DNA of 64,000 nucleotides from Calvatia gigantea (lineage: Eukaryota > Basidiomycota > Agaricomycetes > Agaricales > Lycoperdaceae): assembly GCA_025093985.1 (NCBI GenBank), contig JACAAK010000006.1, positions 2,356,001-2,420,000 of the forward strand, written 5' to 3'. A program made the translations under genes and the position numbers. The notes below the pieces were generated by a model, which was not told where the DNA came from, ran no database searches, and worked only from the letters and a program-made list of their open reading frames with translations. Positions 10,634-22,612 of this stretch are shown one piece after another (position 1 is the stretch's first letter; every line of letters starts with the position of its first letter).

Positions 10634-12274
10634 TCAAGTTGGGCTATAAACAGGTGGCAATTCCGCTGGGAGCCTCACTTCTTCCACCTCCAACCTGACA
10701 CCACTGTCAACATGCTGCACCGGTGCTATCCCTTGATCAGCACTATCTCCCTCACCATTAACGCCTGTAACAACTCGGATGACAGGCCTGCTACCGTCCT
10801 CCCGGGGACTCTCATGGGAGTCTCGGCCTTGAGGTTCATTGACTGCGGTCACAACCGCACCAGCGGAACCTTGTCCGACATCGTCATCCCCCAGAACAGT
10901 AACAGAACCCAAGTCACTGGTGACCAGTCCTAGTGATGATGGAGCGACGGGTTGATGATCAGGCTGACGTTGGGGGTTACCGCGATTCAGTTGATGATCA
11001 AACTGACGTTGGGAATTACCGCGATTCAATTTCGCTGATCGAGTTACAGGAGGGCTTATGGCAACACTGCCACTTCCGCCACTGACACTCTCGTCGACGT
11101 CACTTGGGGATGAGGGGGATCGAGGCCTCACATCAGACGGTGTTGTCGTGTTTCCTCGAGGCTCCACAGAGCTGCTAGCGCGGGCTAGTACACCAGGTGA
11201 GGAGGATACCCTGGAAGACTCTGATGTTTGGAGGTTGTTTGAAAGCAGAGTCTTCCTAATACCACGACCTTTCTGATCTCTAGGCCAGACAGGGCGCGGT
11301 GGGGACACGGACGCGGACTGCGATGAGTTTGGTGGGGCAGAGATCCCAAGAACAAATGGTTGGATGCCGTTCCTCGATTGTCTTTGCCGCTGGGCATGAA
11401 CCCCTGGTAAACAGCGTACGTCAGTCAGTTTTCCTCCTGGTGCGCCACTACATAAAGGAAAATGAAAGAGCCGAACCGATTAAGCGCGAGGCTAAAAATA
11501 GCATAGGAACTTACACGAAGGCCGTCCCCACCTCTCCCCGGTTAGATCCCTGTCCTCACGTATCTCCTTATCGTATCCAGGATAACCAAATTCTCGGAAC
11601 CGTTGATGCTCCTCTTGTAACTTTGCCTCCTTTCTTCTCTTTCTCCTTCGGAGACATAGGACCACAGAAACAAGAATGCACGCGAGAAAAACCACCCCGC
11701 CCAAAACGCCACCTACGATCGCCCCCTTCGGTATTTTCTTGGGTGGTAAGCCTTCATGTCCGCTTGGATCGCTCACTACGAAATAATCAAACCATATAGT
11801 GCCCTCGCCGGGTTCTGGGTCTGGGTTTACTTTTGCCATTGTCACTGTCAATTCACTTCGGGAAAAGATTGGGAGTCAGCTGAGTACTTAAAATTTTGAA
11901 GTTGGGCTTACTGTTGTATCACATCTAACACTGGAGATGCCCAAAATTGTTGGTGAAATGTGTCCCCAGTACCTCGCTGCGAGGTCACCTGCTCCGGGGG
12001 TCGGCCATCGATCGAGTAGTTGGTTACGACGCCTCCGGAGGTCGAGTCGATGGTTCCATATACCACTATAGATTTTCCTGCAAACTAACGTTGGGCCGAG
12101 CTCAAGCTGAGAATGGGCAAACGTACCATAGAACGGAACAACAAATGAATCCCCTACCCTCGTTGAACTCGACACAGTTTCCAAATACTCTTTCGGAGAA
12201 CCCCCTGGGATCCATACGCCGTTGAATCTCACCCTTGCGTCCCGGTCATCAACCCAAGGCATCTTCGAACCCAT
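10634..12274 (-). CDS. VDDRD-type single-pass membrane protein with jelly-roll ectodomain
   Basis: Four exons: 12127-12274, 11912-12077, 11515-11855 and 10634-11403, giving 474 residues with consistent phases. It opens with MPWVDDRDARVRFNGVW and has GTIDSTSGGVVTNYSIDG and GTIWFDYFVVSD, the pattern of a common agaricomycete ectodomain that resembles carbohydrate-binding jelly rolls. A Pro/Lys linker (LPPKKIPKG) leads to one hydrophobic helix (AIVGGVLGGVVFLACILVSV) and a basic stop-transfer, LRRRKRRK. The cytoplasmic tail is long, Ser/Pro-rich, and ends PPVYSPT. No N-terminal signal peptide is seen, as is usual in this family. Function unknown; a cell-surface sensor or adhesion role is only inference. 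Confidence 0.8.
10952..11029 (-). repeat. Two tandem 39 bp coding repeats
   Basis: Units at 10952-10990 and 10991-11029 are near identical. On the minus strand they encode LNRGNSQRQFDHQ and LNRGNPQRQPDHQ in the cytoplasmic tail of the VDDRD membrane protein. The 39 bp length keeps the frame. Confidence 0.85.
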
Positions 12275-13784
12275 TATCCCGCGAAACCGAAATGGGGAGT
12301 TGCGGTTGGAAGTTAACTCAGTGGAGAGGGGAGAAATATAACTCACAACGCGCTCAATCCTATGGTATTTTATAACTTGCTGGATAGGTGTACCGCCGAG
12401 GACTCATTCTCCTTGATATCAATCTGACCCATATCAGGTGCACTGACATTTATCAATAATCTCGTTTTATACGGCAAATGCCAGGCGTTGGCCCTGAGTC
12501 CAGTGTCAATGGTGCCGAGGCACTAGTTTCACGGCGTTGAATCCTCCGTCATCCTCAAAAACCCAGTGCTATGAATTAGCGTCAAAGAGAAGTTGTTCCC
12601 ATCTCATTTGGCCATAGCCACTATTATCAATCGCCCCATCAAACCCTTGTGCCTTCCTTCGGATCACTCGAGGCGCCCTCCAACCAACTTCCCTTTCGAC
12701 ATTAGAGGGCGGCTACGCCTAGGACCAAATTAAAAGCCAGCGGGTACAGCCGAGAGTTCTTGCCATCCCTGGACCCCACCAGGACAACGTCGACTATATC
12801 CTTCCCTTTCCCGCTGTCAGATAACTAACAGTCGGATCACCGCCCTCTGTTCGCGATCATCATCCTGTCGAGGTCCTAGGCAAACACTCCCTAGTTCTAC
12901 GTCCACTCATAAACAGGATATATCACTCCAATGACTGTTTGAAGGGGTGTGTAGTCTAATGCTCCCGAAACGATGTGACCGGGTTATAAAAGAAAGGCCG
13001 TAGATAGCGCAACCAAGACCTTGGCATATTTGAAACTTGTCGTGTGGGGTTTCGGCGGCTTCGGCGCACAGGGAATAAACCCCCCCAGTGTGATAATGTG
13101 ATGGCCCTCGGAGGCTTTTGGCCGGCTAACCTTAAAGGTTAAGTATGCTGACCTACCTATCGGCCGCCTGTCAACATCTGAGTATTCGAAACAACAGTGT
13201 TTGTGCACGGCCTCGCCAGCTCCATGAGGTGATTACACATACTTAGAGTGAAGGGGGGAAAGAGTCAAAAAAACTTCCTCGTTTGTGGTGTCAGCGCTAA
13301 GGAACACAGCTCCAAAGTCCTTCATATCCGAGGAGCGCCATCCTCCATAAGTCAAGAAATACGAGGGATCGCGACCGGCAGGGCTAAACCGAAGGAGGAC
13401 AAGTCGTGAAAGGATTGCTATTTGAGTAAGTGCGTTCCAAAACTGACCGCCATGGAAATAGATATTTCATTAAACACCGGCAAGTGAGGTGTTTCGGCAA
13501 GTGAGGTGCCCTACAAGATGGGGAACCTGTGTATAGCAGATACACTAGCGCTGAGCTAAGTGGGTGTGTATGTGTGAGGCGAAGGACTCGTTATAGCATG
13601 GTTGAATTAGCCTGTATTTGAAGAGCAAAATAGTCACCTTGGGACTAACTCTTGGTGTAAGCCACTCCGGGCGATCTGTAGAACTGAACCAGTCCAAGAG
13701 GAGCGGACATCATGAAAGCTAAGCAATGTAAGAGCGAACGAAATGTGCAAATTATGAACCGAAGTAGCTAGAGTTACAAATGAC
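12275..13784. other. Intergenic 1.5 kb, no supported gene
   Basis: No exon with a recognisable product was found. A small direct repeat (CGGCAAGTGAGGTG twice, around 13484-13509) is the only structure noticed. The 5' part should contain the promoter of the VDDRD membrane gene. Confidence 0.45.
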
Positions 13785-15187
13785 TTAGGATAAATAAGCA
13801 ATACCTATACTTGATCCGACAAAGTACCTGAGAAGGGCACTAAGATCAACTCCGCCGCTTTTCTCTCCGTCTAATTGCATTGTCCTTGAGCTGGGGGCAT
13901 TGGCGCTCGTGGCTGCACGGGACGAGGTCGTATGTTCGGACCAGCTTGGCATCCCACCGAGAGATATCGAGTTGCTGAAGAAGGTCTTGGATTTTGTAAG
14001 GTGGACGCGGACTGCGATTAGCACAAAGACAATGCCTTCGGGAAAGTGTTCAGAAATATATTGGGTCCGGTAAGGATAGCGCTATCCTCACCTATACTTG
14101 GGATTATAGCCGATTGGATGATGAACTGAGCGCTGTGTTTCATGGGGTATAAAATCATGATAATAAGGATTTGAATTGTGTAAACCGCAGCACTCTCGAT
14201 GATAATACGGAGAGTTTGGATTAGGCTCAGTCTAGATGACGTGTCCACTACACCGTTCACGGCAGAACTTCGGTGCCGAGTCCAAATTTTGAAGGCGATC
14301 AATCCTGTTGTGATTACGTTTTGCGCCAAAATTATGGGATAGAGGACCTCCATCCAAGCAAGAGTGGTCGTGTACATGGTTGTGTCGAAGTGAGTGAACC
14401 AAACGAGAAGCATGGTGTCAAAAGCTATGCCAGGGTAACCAGTCAGTTGCACGAAAACCTCAGGCCTAGCGCTGCTTACAGAACTCGAGAATGAGAAGAA
14501 CGACGGGAAGAGCAATGACCCAGTAGTTATAGTTCCAAATAACCCAGCAACGATAGATCTAGGCGCCTGATGTCAACGTGAGGGGGAAAAACAATCATGC
14601 GAGTACGAACTACGAGTCCGTCCCCCAACCAGATCATGGTACAAAACATGGCAACATGCACGATCGTTTCTGGACGGGTGGGGTTCACGAAATAGATTGC
14701 TGGTAGTTCTACTTGCCAAACGTATGCTTGCAGAACCCGGTAAAGGTTTAAAGCTGCCTATGAATATTAGCAGAAATTCTTTGTAGTTCCAGACTGCGCA
14801 CCAATATGAGCGGTGGAGAGGATGTACATCACGAAGGTCGTGATAAGAAATACCTTTTACTGCAGTTCAGTTGCTGTGTGTGAATGCTTGTCTGATGAAC
14901 CGTACTCACTCGGCCGGAAGTTATGTTTTCTTTCCGTTTCCGCAACATGATATAGCCAGCCTCAAAGAAGAGGCATGTATATGCTCCTGTCAGTCGCCTA
15001 TCAAGTATCCAGCTAATCCCGGTCAGAAAATAGCACACCATAGAGCAAGACCTGGGTAGCGACGCGATCAATTGAGGTCAGCAAAGAATTTGCGTCAAGC
15101 ACGACGAACCTCAGTCCAAATGCCTACCATGTGGGCCACCTCCACCGGTAACGAAGTCGGTGGCGAGCTTGTGAGAGTTCCCGGCAT
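13785..15187 (-). CDS. Agaricomycete multi-pass membrane protein (about seven helices)
   Basis: Proposed exons: 15110-15187, 15039-15051 (13 nt), 14910-14986, 14802-14853, 14614-14753, 14092-14566 and 13785-14035; phases agree throughout and give 361 residues. Family hallmarks are YGAYTCLFFEAGYIMLRKRK, VMYILSTAHIALNLYRVLQA, CTMIWLGDGL, ILAQNVITTGLIAFKIW, RLSLIQTLRIIIESAAVYT and IGIVFVLIAVRVHL. Several hydrophobic helices fit a seven-helix plasma-membrane protein common in mushrooms. Ligand and function are unknown. Exons 1 and 2 are the least certain; another first exon ending at the same donor region is possible. The middle lacks the usual aromatic RxWxVW stretch after GDGL, which may lie in an unrecognised exon. 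Confidence 0.7.
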
Positions 15188-16520
15188 GAGGGATGTTTGG
15201 GCCACCTTGAGGAGCTTGGTTGTGGAGAAAGCAACAGATCAGGGTACCCCCTCCGCCGAACCCTCTTCCCTTTTCTAAGTCAGCGAGGAAGAAAAGGGCC
15301 ACTCGAGCACTAGCGTAACCCATGAAACTCAATGCGAGCGATTTGTATTATAACTTAGGAGTGACGAAAAACTCCCACTGGCGGAACGGCCCTGCACGCG
15401 ACTGTCAGAGTGCTTGTCAGCATTGCACGTGCCCTGGCAATAGATTATCGAATTGACCGCCACAAACCCACAGGAATTACTGCACCACGTCTTTCAACTC
15501 AGCGGATGTTGATGTGCTCACGGCAGGTGCCACCAATGGGTAAGAACAAAATAAAACGTTCCAAATCGACCTACTGTATCCTTCACTCAGATGGCATATC
15601 CTCCAGAACGCTCCATCCTCCTGCCGCTAAACACGATTTTGAATGATTATCTTCCGGTGATAATTGCAACGCCGATGCTGTGATCACAAGGTCCCGAAGG
15701 AACTAACCACTGAACAACCGAGCTGACAGCTGGAAATCGGACAAATCCAATGTGGATCGTCATCGACAACCTGGCATCTGGCCCTCCGTGTCTTGGATGT
15801 TATGGTGCCTCAAGTATCTTGTAACACACCCTGTGAACGGTAACCACCGGCATGTGCTAAGTACCCGCACAAACACAAACCGGAACCCCTGAACTTCAAG
15901 GTCAAAAATAAATACCCTATTCATGTCTTCAAATCTCACACTTGTGACCCTCTTAGGAAAAAGTCCCGAACGCTGAGTTACGAATCGGAGTACACCCAGG
16001 AGATTACCGCGAGATGTACTTGCAGTCTAATTGTATTGCCGCATTTAAGAGCAACATATGTTTGAAGTCGACAACTTGACCGGTGACCAACAACGGCCAG
16101 TGTCTGTTTCCTGAGGATCAAGTCCACCTCGAATGTTCTCATTGAATAGAAAAGTGGAGAGCTCGTATTGAATAGTGTCCGAAGTTAGGAGCTGCCTCGG
16201 CATGCCTTCATCAGGTGTGGGAATATGTCCATCATAACGATCTAACCTGAATGAGCGCAATGTGCACTTTGAAGGACCAACGAGAGCCTGGACAACGGCG
16301 AAATTGGTTGGGACATCCTAAGTTGATTACATAATACGCATTAGTCTGGCAACATTGAATTCTGTCCTAAATTGGGCTTGCCCAGGGGAGAAAAAACCAC
16401 ACATGGGGGTGGTCTTGGTGCAAAGAATACACTCAAGCAGCTGCAGTTATTCAGTGATTAAAGATTTGCACCGCAACTTCCCAACTGGACACCTAGGATC
16501 CTTCTATATTTGGTAATACC

Positions 16521-16565
16521 TTCCATATATATTCTTATATATTAGTAATACATTCATATATGGAA
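16521..16565. repeat. Short inverted repeat (10 bp arms)
   Basis: TTCCATATAT at 16521-16530 is matched by its reverse complement ATATATGGAA at 16556-16565, with an AT-rich spacer. It could be chance in AT-rich DNA, a hairpin terminator, or a MITE remnant. Confidence 0.5.
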
Positions 16566-19500
16566 ATGCGGCGAAATCTGAGATTGGCCAAGATGAAAAC
16601 TCCGTCAGTTTTGAGAATTTCAGAAATCGGTCTTAGCATTTTGATCCCCTCGCCAAACTGAGCATTTTCCTAAGAGGGATAAGAAAAAGGACAAAATTTG
16701 GATGCCCTGGAGGCTTGTTCAAAAGTTCTGGCCTCTAGGTGCCCTGCACCATAGGCTTAGCGTATCGAAATCGACAAGAGCGGAAATGAATTCACATGAG
16801 TTAGCGCAAGACCTCTGAGGAATTCCTTCCCGATTTCCCTTTTCACTCGGCTATTTTACAACATTTGAACCCGCTTGCAGCAACTATCGAAGCCATCAGA
16901 TTCGCTTCCAACAGATTTTCCTCGTAGCTACGAGTGGTTGCCCCCTTCGGCCCCTTAAGAGTCCGTAGTTGATATGTCGACAAGCCATAGGAACATTCTG
17001 CGACTGAATTCTACTCCACGACGGGCACGTTATGCGCACGGCCTTCGGGTGTTGTGGTATTGCTTTGAGGAGGGAGATGAGAGCGTTGACAATGTGCGGT
17101 TCTTCGTTCTTCGATGTTCCTCTACGTTCTGCTATTCCAGGGTTATCTTGGACCGCCACATACCATCAGCTGCGGTGGCAACTGAGTTATAACCTTTCTT
17201 TTCTTCGAGTCAACTCGGGGTCCTAATATCCATCCCTGCTACTTATGCGAAAAGGGCGCAACGGCAGAACGTCGAGGCGGGCTCAACGCTCAACTGAGTT
17301 ATAGCCGCGACTATCCTATTCGGGAAGCCAATACGCGGAAGTGGGAGGGGCGGGGAACCTGAACAATTCAATTTTGGCTGGGCGGCCCTGCGATGCCTGC
17401 TCGGCAGATCTGATAAATGAAAATCAGGGTCTGGTTTAACAAACGTCAAATATTCACTATCGCCTTGCTCCATTGGCCACCGCCGTTATTTATCAAAATT
17501 TGTGTTGAGTCTGGACCGGACATCACCTGCGACGGACGTAGACAAGGCGAGCTAAGTAACTACGTCCCGTCGGCTAGGTAGAGACCTGCAATGGAACTAA
17601 CGTACGACTCGCCAGAGGCACGTCTGGGTGTCATTGCGCATCCGTATCCGGACGTGGTTAGGAGAGAGATTTCCAGAAAGCATGCTACGTGATAAGCAGA
17701 GATGGGAGAGATCCTCTCTCCCAGAAATGAGCATCAAGAACCGCCAGCACGATTGCTGTAAGGGAGGTTTTCGTTTAGGTTTAATTGGAAGGGGCTTTCC
17801 AGATCCTGTCTAAAGCACTGGGTTTCCTTCACCCTTGTTCAGTGGCAAAAAGATCTTGATTGATTGCAAACTCGGGTCACCGAGAAGGAAACATGACGAC
17901 ATCAGTATTGAACTTGCACTTCTAGAATGCAAACTGAGGGCTAAGACGCGGTCCATGCTTAGCGCCCAGCTCGAGTGGTGTTGAGATTACCTTACAAGAT
18001 CCTAAAGAATGTGTAAAGGATTCTGGTAGTGTTGGTCGGCGGTGAAAATATAAGAGCCACGGAAACACAGGCGGCAATTGAACAGGAAACGTATTATCCC
18101 TTGAAGCAAAGAAGTCATTCCTCAGCCTGGGCTCTTAAATCCGGTCTCGCCATTCCAATCACAACGGTGAGGACGTCCTTTAACTCCTAGCCCAGGCCGC
18201 TCAAGTCGTTTGTGCGTTGGTGTGCATTGCTCGCCCTCTTTCTCTTCCGCCGTCCCAAAGAGCTCCCACACACAGTCCACAATATGTGGGTGAAATGGAT
18301 GAAATATAGTGTCTTTTTAACCGCTAGGTCTCCCTAAAGCACTGGCCCAGTCCGTTGTATCTTTGAGAGGGAATTGAACCCCGGACGTACTAAGCACCTC
18401 GAGTGCGATGGCAGTAGCGGGGTCAAGAGCCGCCCGACACACGATGTCGTCGAGTGGCGGGTGTCGTTACGTCTGTGGGCGCTCCGGTGCGTAGTATCCA
18501 ATAGTTCATACAACCTTCAATATGCACCTCTATTTCAAAGCAATTTTCGTTATTGCTCGGCACGCCAACAGTGGTGGAGCGAACAGTGGATTTACAGCTG
18601 CCTGGATCACCTTGGATGACAAAGAACGTGAGGTAGGTCACCCGCGTAAATACTGTTGCTTAGTTGCTAACATCCCGGTCTCAGATTTTTATTGAAAAGG
18701 CTGTGTACGGTGTACCCTTGTTCATTCAATACACGCATTCTGGTGCACCTGTTACAGTAACTTCAACACCTCGCAACCTGTGGCCTCGAAGACATGGAGG
18801 AGTCCAGAGATGAAAATGGCAGCTAGGTACGTTCTCCGTGGACTCAACACCACCACCACTGATTTATTCGTTGCAATAGACTATGGACATGAATACCATT
18901 ATCAAACTATCTATCCGTTTTGTTCAAGAGCTCAGGAGGTGGTCCAGTAGGGGGTGGGGACAGGGTGGATAGGATATCAGGGGTAATGCAGTGGGAGGGT
19001 GGCCGGCCACAGGGGACTGGTGGAGAGCGATGTGAGAGCAATGCAGTTCAGGTGGGTGCAGGCCCTGGCGGGATGAGTTCGATGTATTTCAATAGGCGGG
19101 GATCAAGGAATAAATATAATTTATATAGAATTTCAATCATAGATTTGTAGCCGCAACCCATCGAGCTGATCTGAAATTATAATTTGTCTCAACCTGGCGC
19201 GAGGAGGAGCGAAAGTTAGTGCCACTTTTTCGATTCTGGTAGACGATCATCACACAGGCAATGGAATCCAATCAGGCCCGACCTGGCCCGATCCGGGTTT
19301 CACTGGCCTTGATCCATTTAGCTCTCTTTTTTTCCCCAATAAAAATTGTCAGTTTGAACTTTGTGGGGCGTCATTTCTCCATCCCAAGGGGGCTCAAACA
19401 GGCAGAGTGCCGGCGTTATCGTGAGGTAAGAGGACACCACTGACATATACTCAAAAGTGCGGTTAATGTGCAGGAGAGTCGATTTACTTTTCGTGGTGAG

Positions 19501-20759
19501 GTTACCACCTGCAATTCCTCGGGGGTTCTCCGGGTTGAATTCAACTTCTTTTTTTTTGAAATTCTGACTAAACAGCCCAGTCCAGATGCGCTCATTCCGC
19601 GTTTGGGGACCTATGAATATACGAACATTTTGCATGAAGGTATCTTTATGAGCAAGGCGGGGCGAGTGATTAGGCAACCAGGATTACTGGTCAAGGCGGG
19701 CCGAAAAGAAAGAATAAAAATAGAAAACATTACTACCCTCAACATCTGAGAGGAGTTAACGATCCTAGGTTATGCTGCCCAAAAGCTGAGCGCTGAGCGG
19801 TGCCACTCAACCCCGCACCCGTGTTTGAACATGGAGGCTCTTTATTCCCGTCAATATTATGGTTTCCCCAATCCGCGCTTAAATGTAGGTACCAAGAATT
19901 GAGAAGCGTCATCAGTAATCTGTCTTTTCTTTTCTTACCGGGAAGACCAGAGAGTACTCCGGAAGGGGATGTGACAACAACAGGGCTATTAAAGGCGAAA
20001 GTAGGGGTCCACCATAATTCCACGGTTAATTAACAATAGCTTTGTGTCAAGTAGGTATTAGTTACTATATGCATGTCATCAGCGATGATGTGGGTGGGGT
20101 CACGAGTGCACGTATTAAGCTTCCATAGGTACTGCCTCGTGGAGCGGTGTGGAGAGAGGAGGGAGTCGAGGATTGCACCAAATTCCCGGTGCCCGTATCT
20201 TCTTTCCTCCTTCCGTGCTGTTGATGCTCCACATCCACTTTGATAAGGGAGGGCTGGAGGGCTTCCAGCGCTCAGCGTCGATTTAAGACTCTTCCACCTG
20301 ACACTTAAATTATATTTAAGTATGCTGTAGGTCACGCAGTCTGATTATGATGACTTCTGTGGCTCAAAAGCTCATACTCAAGCCCACTGGCAAGCGTGGA
20401 TCTCCCAAAATTGGGGAATCGCGCAAGCATGTGATCAGTGAAAGGATATTTAATTACTTCCCCCCATCAACAACTTCACTGCCATACTTACGGGAGCAGA
20501 AGAAGAGGAAGATAGTGATGGCACCGTATTGCCCGTGATACTGACACGGGGGACCCGATCCGAGGTGTTCCGTGGGCACATGAGTTGTCTACGTTGTCTA
20601 TTTTGCAGGGTCTGATCTGAGCCAATTTCCTGGGAATACTGACCTTACTATGTAATGCTGTTAACCTTGATAATGGATAAACATCGGATGAGTATCATGA
20701 GATAAGTAGACACTTACTTAAATAGTGTCGAGTTATCGATTTCGGTGAAAAGCGCAGAA

Positions 20760-20940
20760 TGTACAGTACATACGTCCACAGAGGGATTTTGCATCACATA
20801 GCTGCGGTCAATTTGCTTTGGAGCGCTATATTTATCCCTTGATATGGCCTCAAGTGTCCATCCACTTACCTCGATGGGACACTCTCGGTCACAGGGGTCA
20901 CCTGGCTGATGCCATCTCGCAAATTTGGAACATTCGTCAT
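20760..20940 (-). CDS. Possible small multi-exon gene, unrecognised
   Basis: An ATG at 20940 opens MTNVPNLRDGISQVTPVTES, followed by a strong donor (GTAAGT), a plausible branch site and acceptor (CGCAG), then a short open exon (YVMQNPSVD) and another donor-like GTATGT. The end was not found. It matches no family I know. The only support is the splice-signal pattern. Confidence 0.2.
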
Positions 20941-21702
20941 AGTTATAAAATTGTAAAGTTGTAAAGTTTGAAATATAATATACAGAAAAGGAAAGTCTTG
21001 ACAGGAAGGGAGGCACGCCGGGAAGCGATCGACGGAAAATATCTTCAGGCGGGCCCAAAAAACACACAAGAAGCGGGGAAAATGCGGGGTAAGTAAGAGG
21101 GAGAGGGGGGCGGGGAACGGGGGAAAAAGGACGGTAGAACAAAACGGAAGGAACGTTAATACTCATCTAACGAAAAGGCGAAAATACGCGGTGGATACAC
21201 TCGGGTTACCACTCTCAATCCATGCACCTTCCGGCACATCTCCAGCAATATCCCCATCGCATCTCTGCGGTATTTCGCCGTGTGGCGTCACCACGGGATT
21301 GGGTGTGAACGGGAATAGCCGAGAGGAGAGGAGAGGAGGACGCAAGTGTCGGCAATCCGTTCTCCTGTTCAAGAAGGACCGAAATGTCGGGGGACCAGGG
21401 GAGTGCGTAAAGGAGAACTGAATCCAAATCTTGTGTCTATGTAAAGGGACGTTGATAATGAAGCATTGAAGCATGAAGGCATGATAAGGTCGATGGCGGG
21501 TCGTTCGATACCGGTGTTTGTTGATACAGGTACACAGCTGGTGTTGAAGTTGAAGATAAGGAGTGGGCTAAAAAGACAGTGGAGTTGGGTATATCATCAA
21601 GGGCATTCTGCACCGGGGAAGAGGAGTGTTAAATAATGCTGGTGAAATAGGAGAGCATACACACCAAAAAACCCTTGAAGGTCGATGTCTATACGACCTG
21701 CA

Positions 21703-22330
21703 TCAGGAACACCGTTCCGCCTTGTATGCCGTCCACTCTACACGGATAACGAATTTTCAGCTCGAAAGACATGGAAAAAGTCTAGAGTAATAAGCTCAAC
21801 TCACCCCGAGTCTCCATATACTTCTCCATCGACTTAAACGCACACCTCTGAATCTCCCTCTCCAACAACCACACATCATCACACTGCAACACATCGCAAT
21901 CATGCAACGGCGAAATCGCGTCGATGAACCAAGTGCGCGAACTAAACGCCCTCATTCCCCTGGGGGGGATGGGCGCCAACTTGAATATCGGCAACAAGCT
22001 GTCCTGGCCCACCTGCTCGGCATACCCTCCGAAAAATGTGACATCGGCCAGCACCACAATGGCCACAGCTGGCGGGGACGACAAGACATTCCTGGGTTTG
22101 ACCTCCAATTTCCACTCGTTGGCTGGCTTGTCCGAGTAGACGGCGTGGAAGATCGTTCCCGATGATCCGATGGGCGACGTTGCAGGGTCTGGGACGAAGA
22201 ACCCCCATTCCCAGGAAGTGAGCTCGTCACAATAGTCGAGGACGGCGTAGAGTTTGCCTGGTTCGAGCTCCTTGATGTCCAGTTCTTTTGGCTGGTTTGG
22301 AGAATGCTCTCGTGGGTCAGCTGCGTACAT
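21703..22330 (-). CDS. Uncharacterised fungal protein, DUF7770-like
   Basis: Two exons: 21805-22330 and 21703-21737, phase 1 junction, 186 residues. Key stretches are LYAVLDYCDELTSWEWGFFV, GSSGTIFHAVYSDKPANEW, AIVVLADVTFF and SRTWFIDAISPLHD. The W-x-W-x-F-F start followed by a W-x-[LV]-E strand and a WF-I-A segment recalls small proteins, called DUF7770 in fungal genomes, that are often found in multicopy. No signal peptide or membrane helix. The ATG at 22330 is chosen; an in-frame upstream start would add a Cys-rich leader that looks non-coding. Function unknown. Confidence 0.55.
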
Positions 22331-22612
22331 TATTTTCCAGGTACTACCACAGCCAGTGAGAGCGAGAAAGTAAGAGTTGGGACTCCTAAACAGCCAGCGG
22401 CACACACACCCCCCCAAATAAGTAGTTATCCAATGGGATTTTGAGCGGGAATTTCCCTGAAACCCATCAGATCATCCATCCTCTTTTAATTATACATCAT
22501 TATAAGTAATGCAATTCTATCATCCTGTAAGTGTTTAGCTTACAACGTGCAGCGGAGCGGACAAAAACAGCAAGCAGCAGTAGCAACAAAAAGAAAAAAG
22601 AGCACTACATAA

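Larger units (their letters stand above)
15188..21702. other. 6.5 kb gene-poor stretch
   Basis: Across this region I found no chain of exons with agreeing phases or a recognisable protein, apart from a weak small-gene candidate near 20.7-20.9 kb and a small inverted repeat at 16521-16565. It is moderately AT-rich with short unrelated frames on all strands. No transposase or reverse transcriptase motif was seen. It may be old decayed repeat DNA or long regulatory sequence. Confidence 0.45.

Noticed and set aside
10595..10933. + strand frame over the 3' end of the VDDRD membrane gene
   Set aside because: Fully antisense to a confident exon, no known motif.
16045..16260. 71-codon minus-strand frame (GHIPTPDEGMPRQLL)
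   Set aside because: Looks somewhat protein-like, but no flanking exons in phase and no family match; not enough to annotate.
18360..18390. tRNA-like T-arm on the minus strand (GGGGTTCAATTCCC)
   Set aside because: The T-stem pairs only four bases, and no matching acceptor or D/anticodon arms are found in the 60-70 nt upstream.
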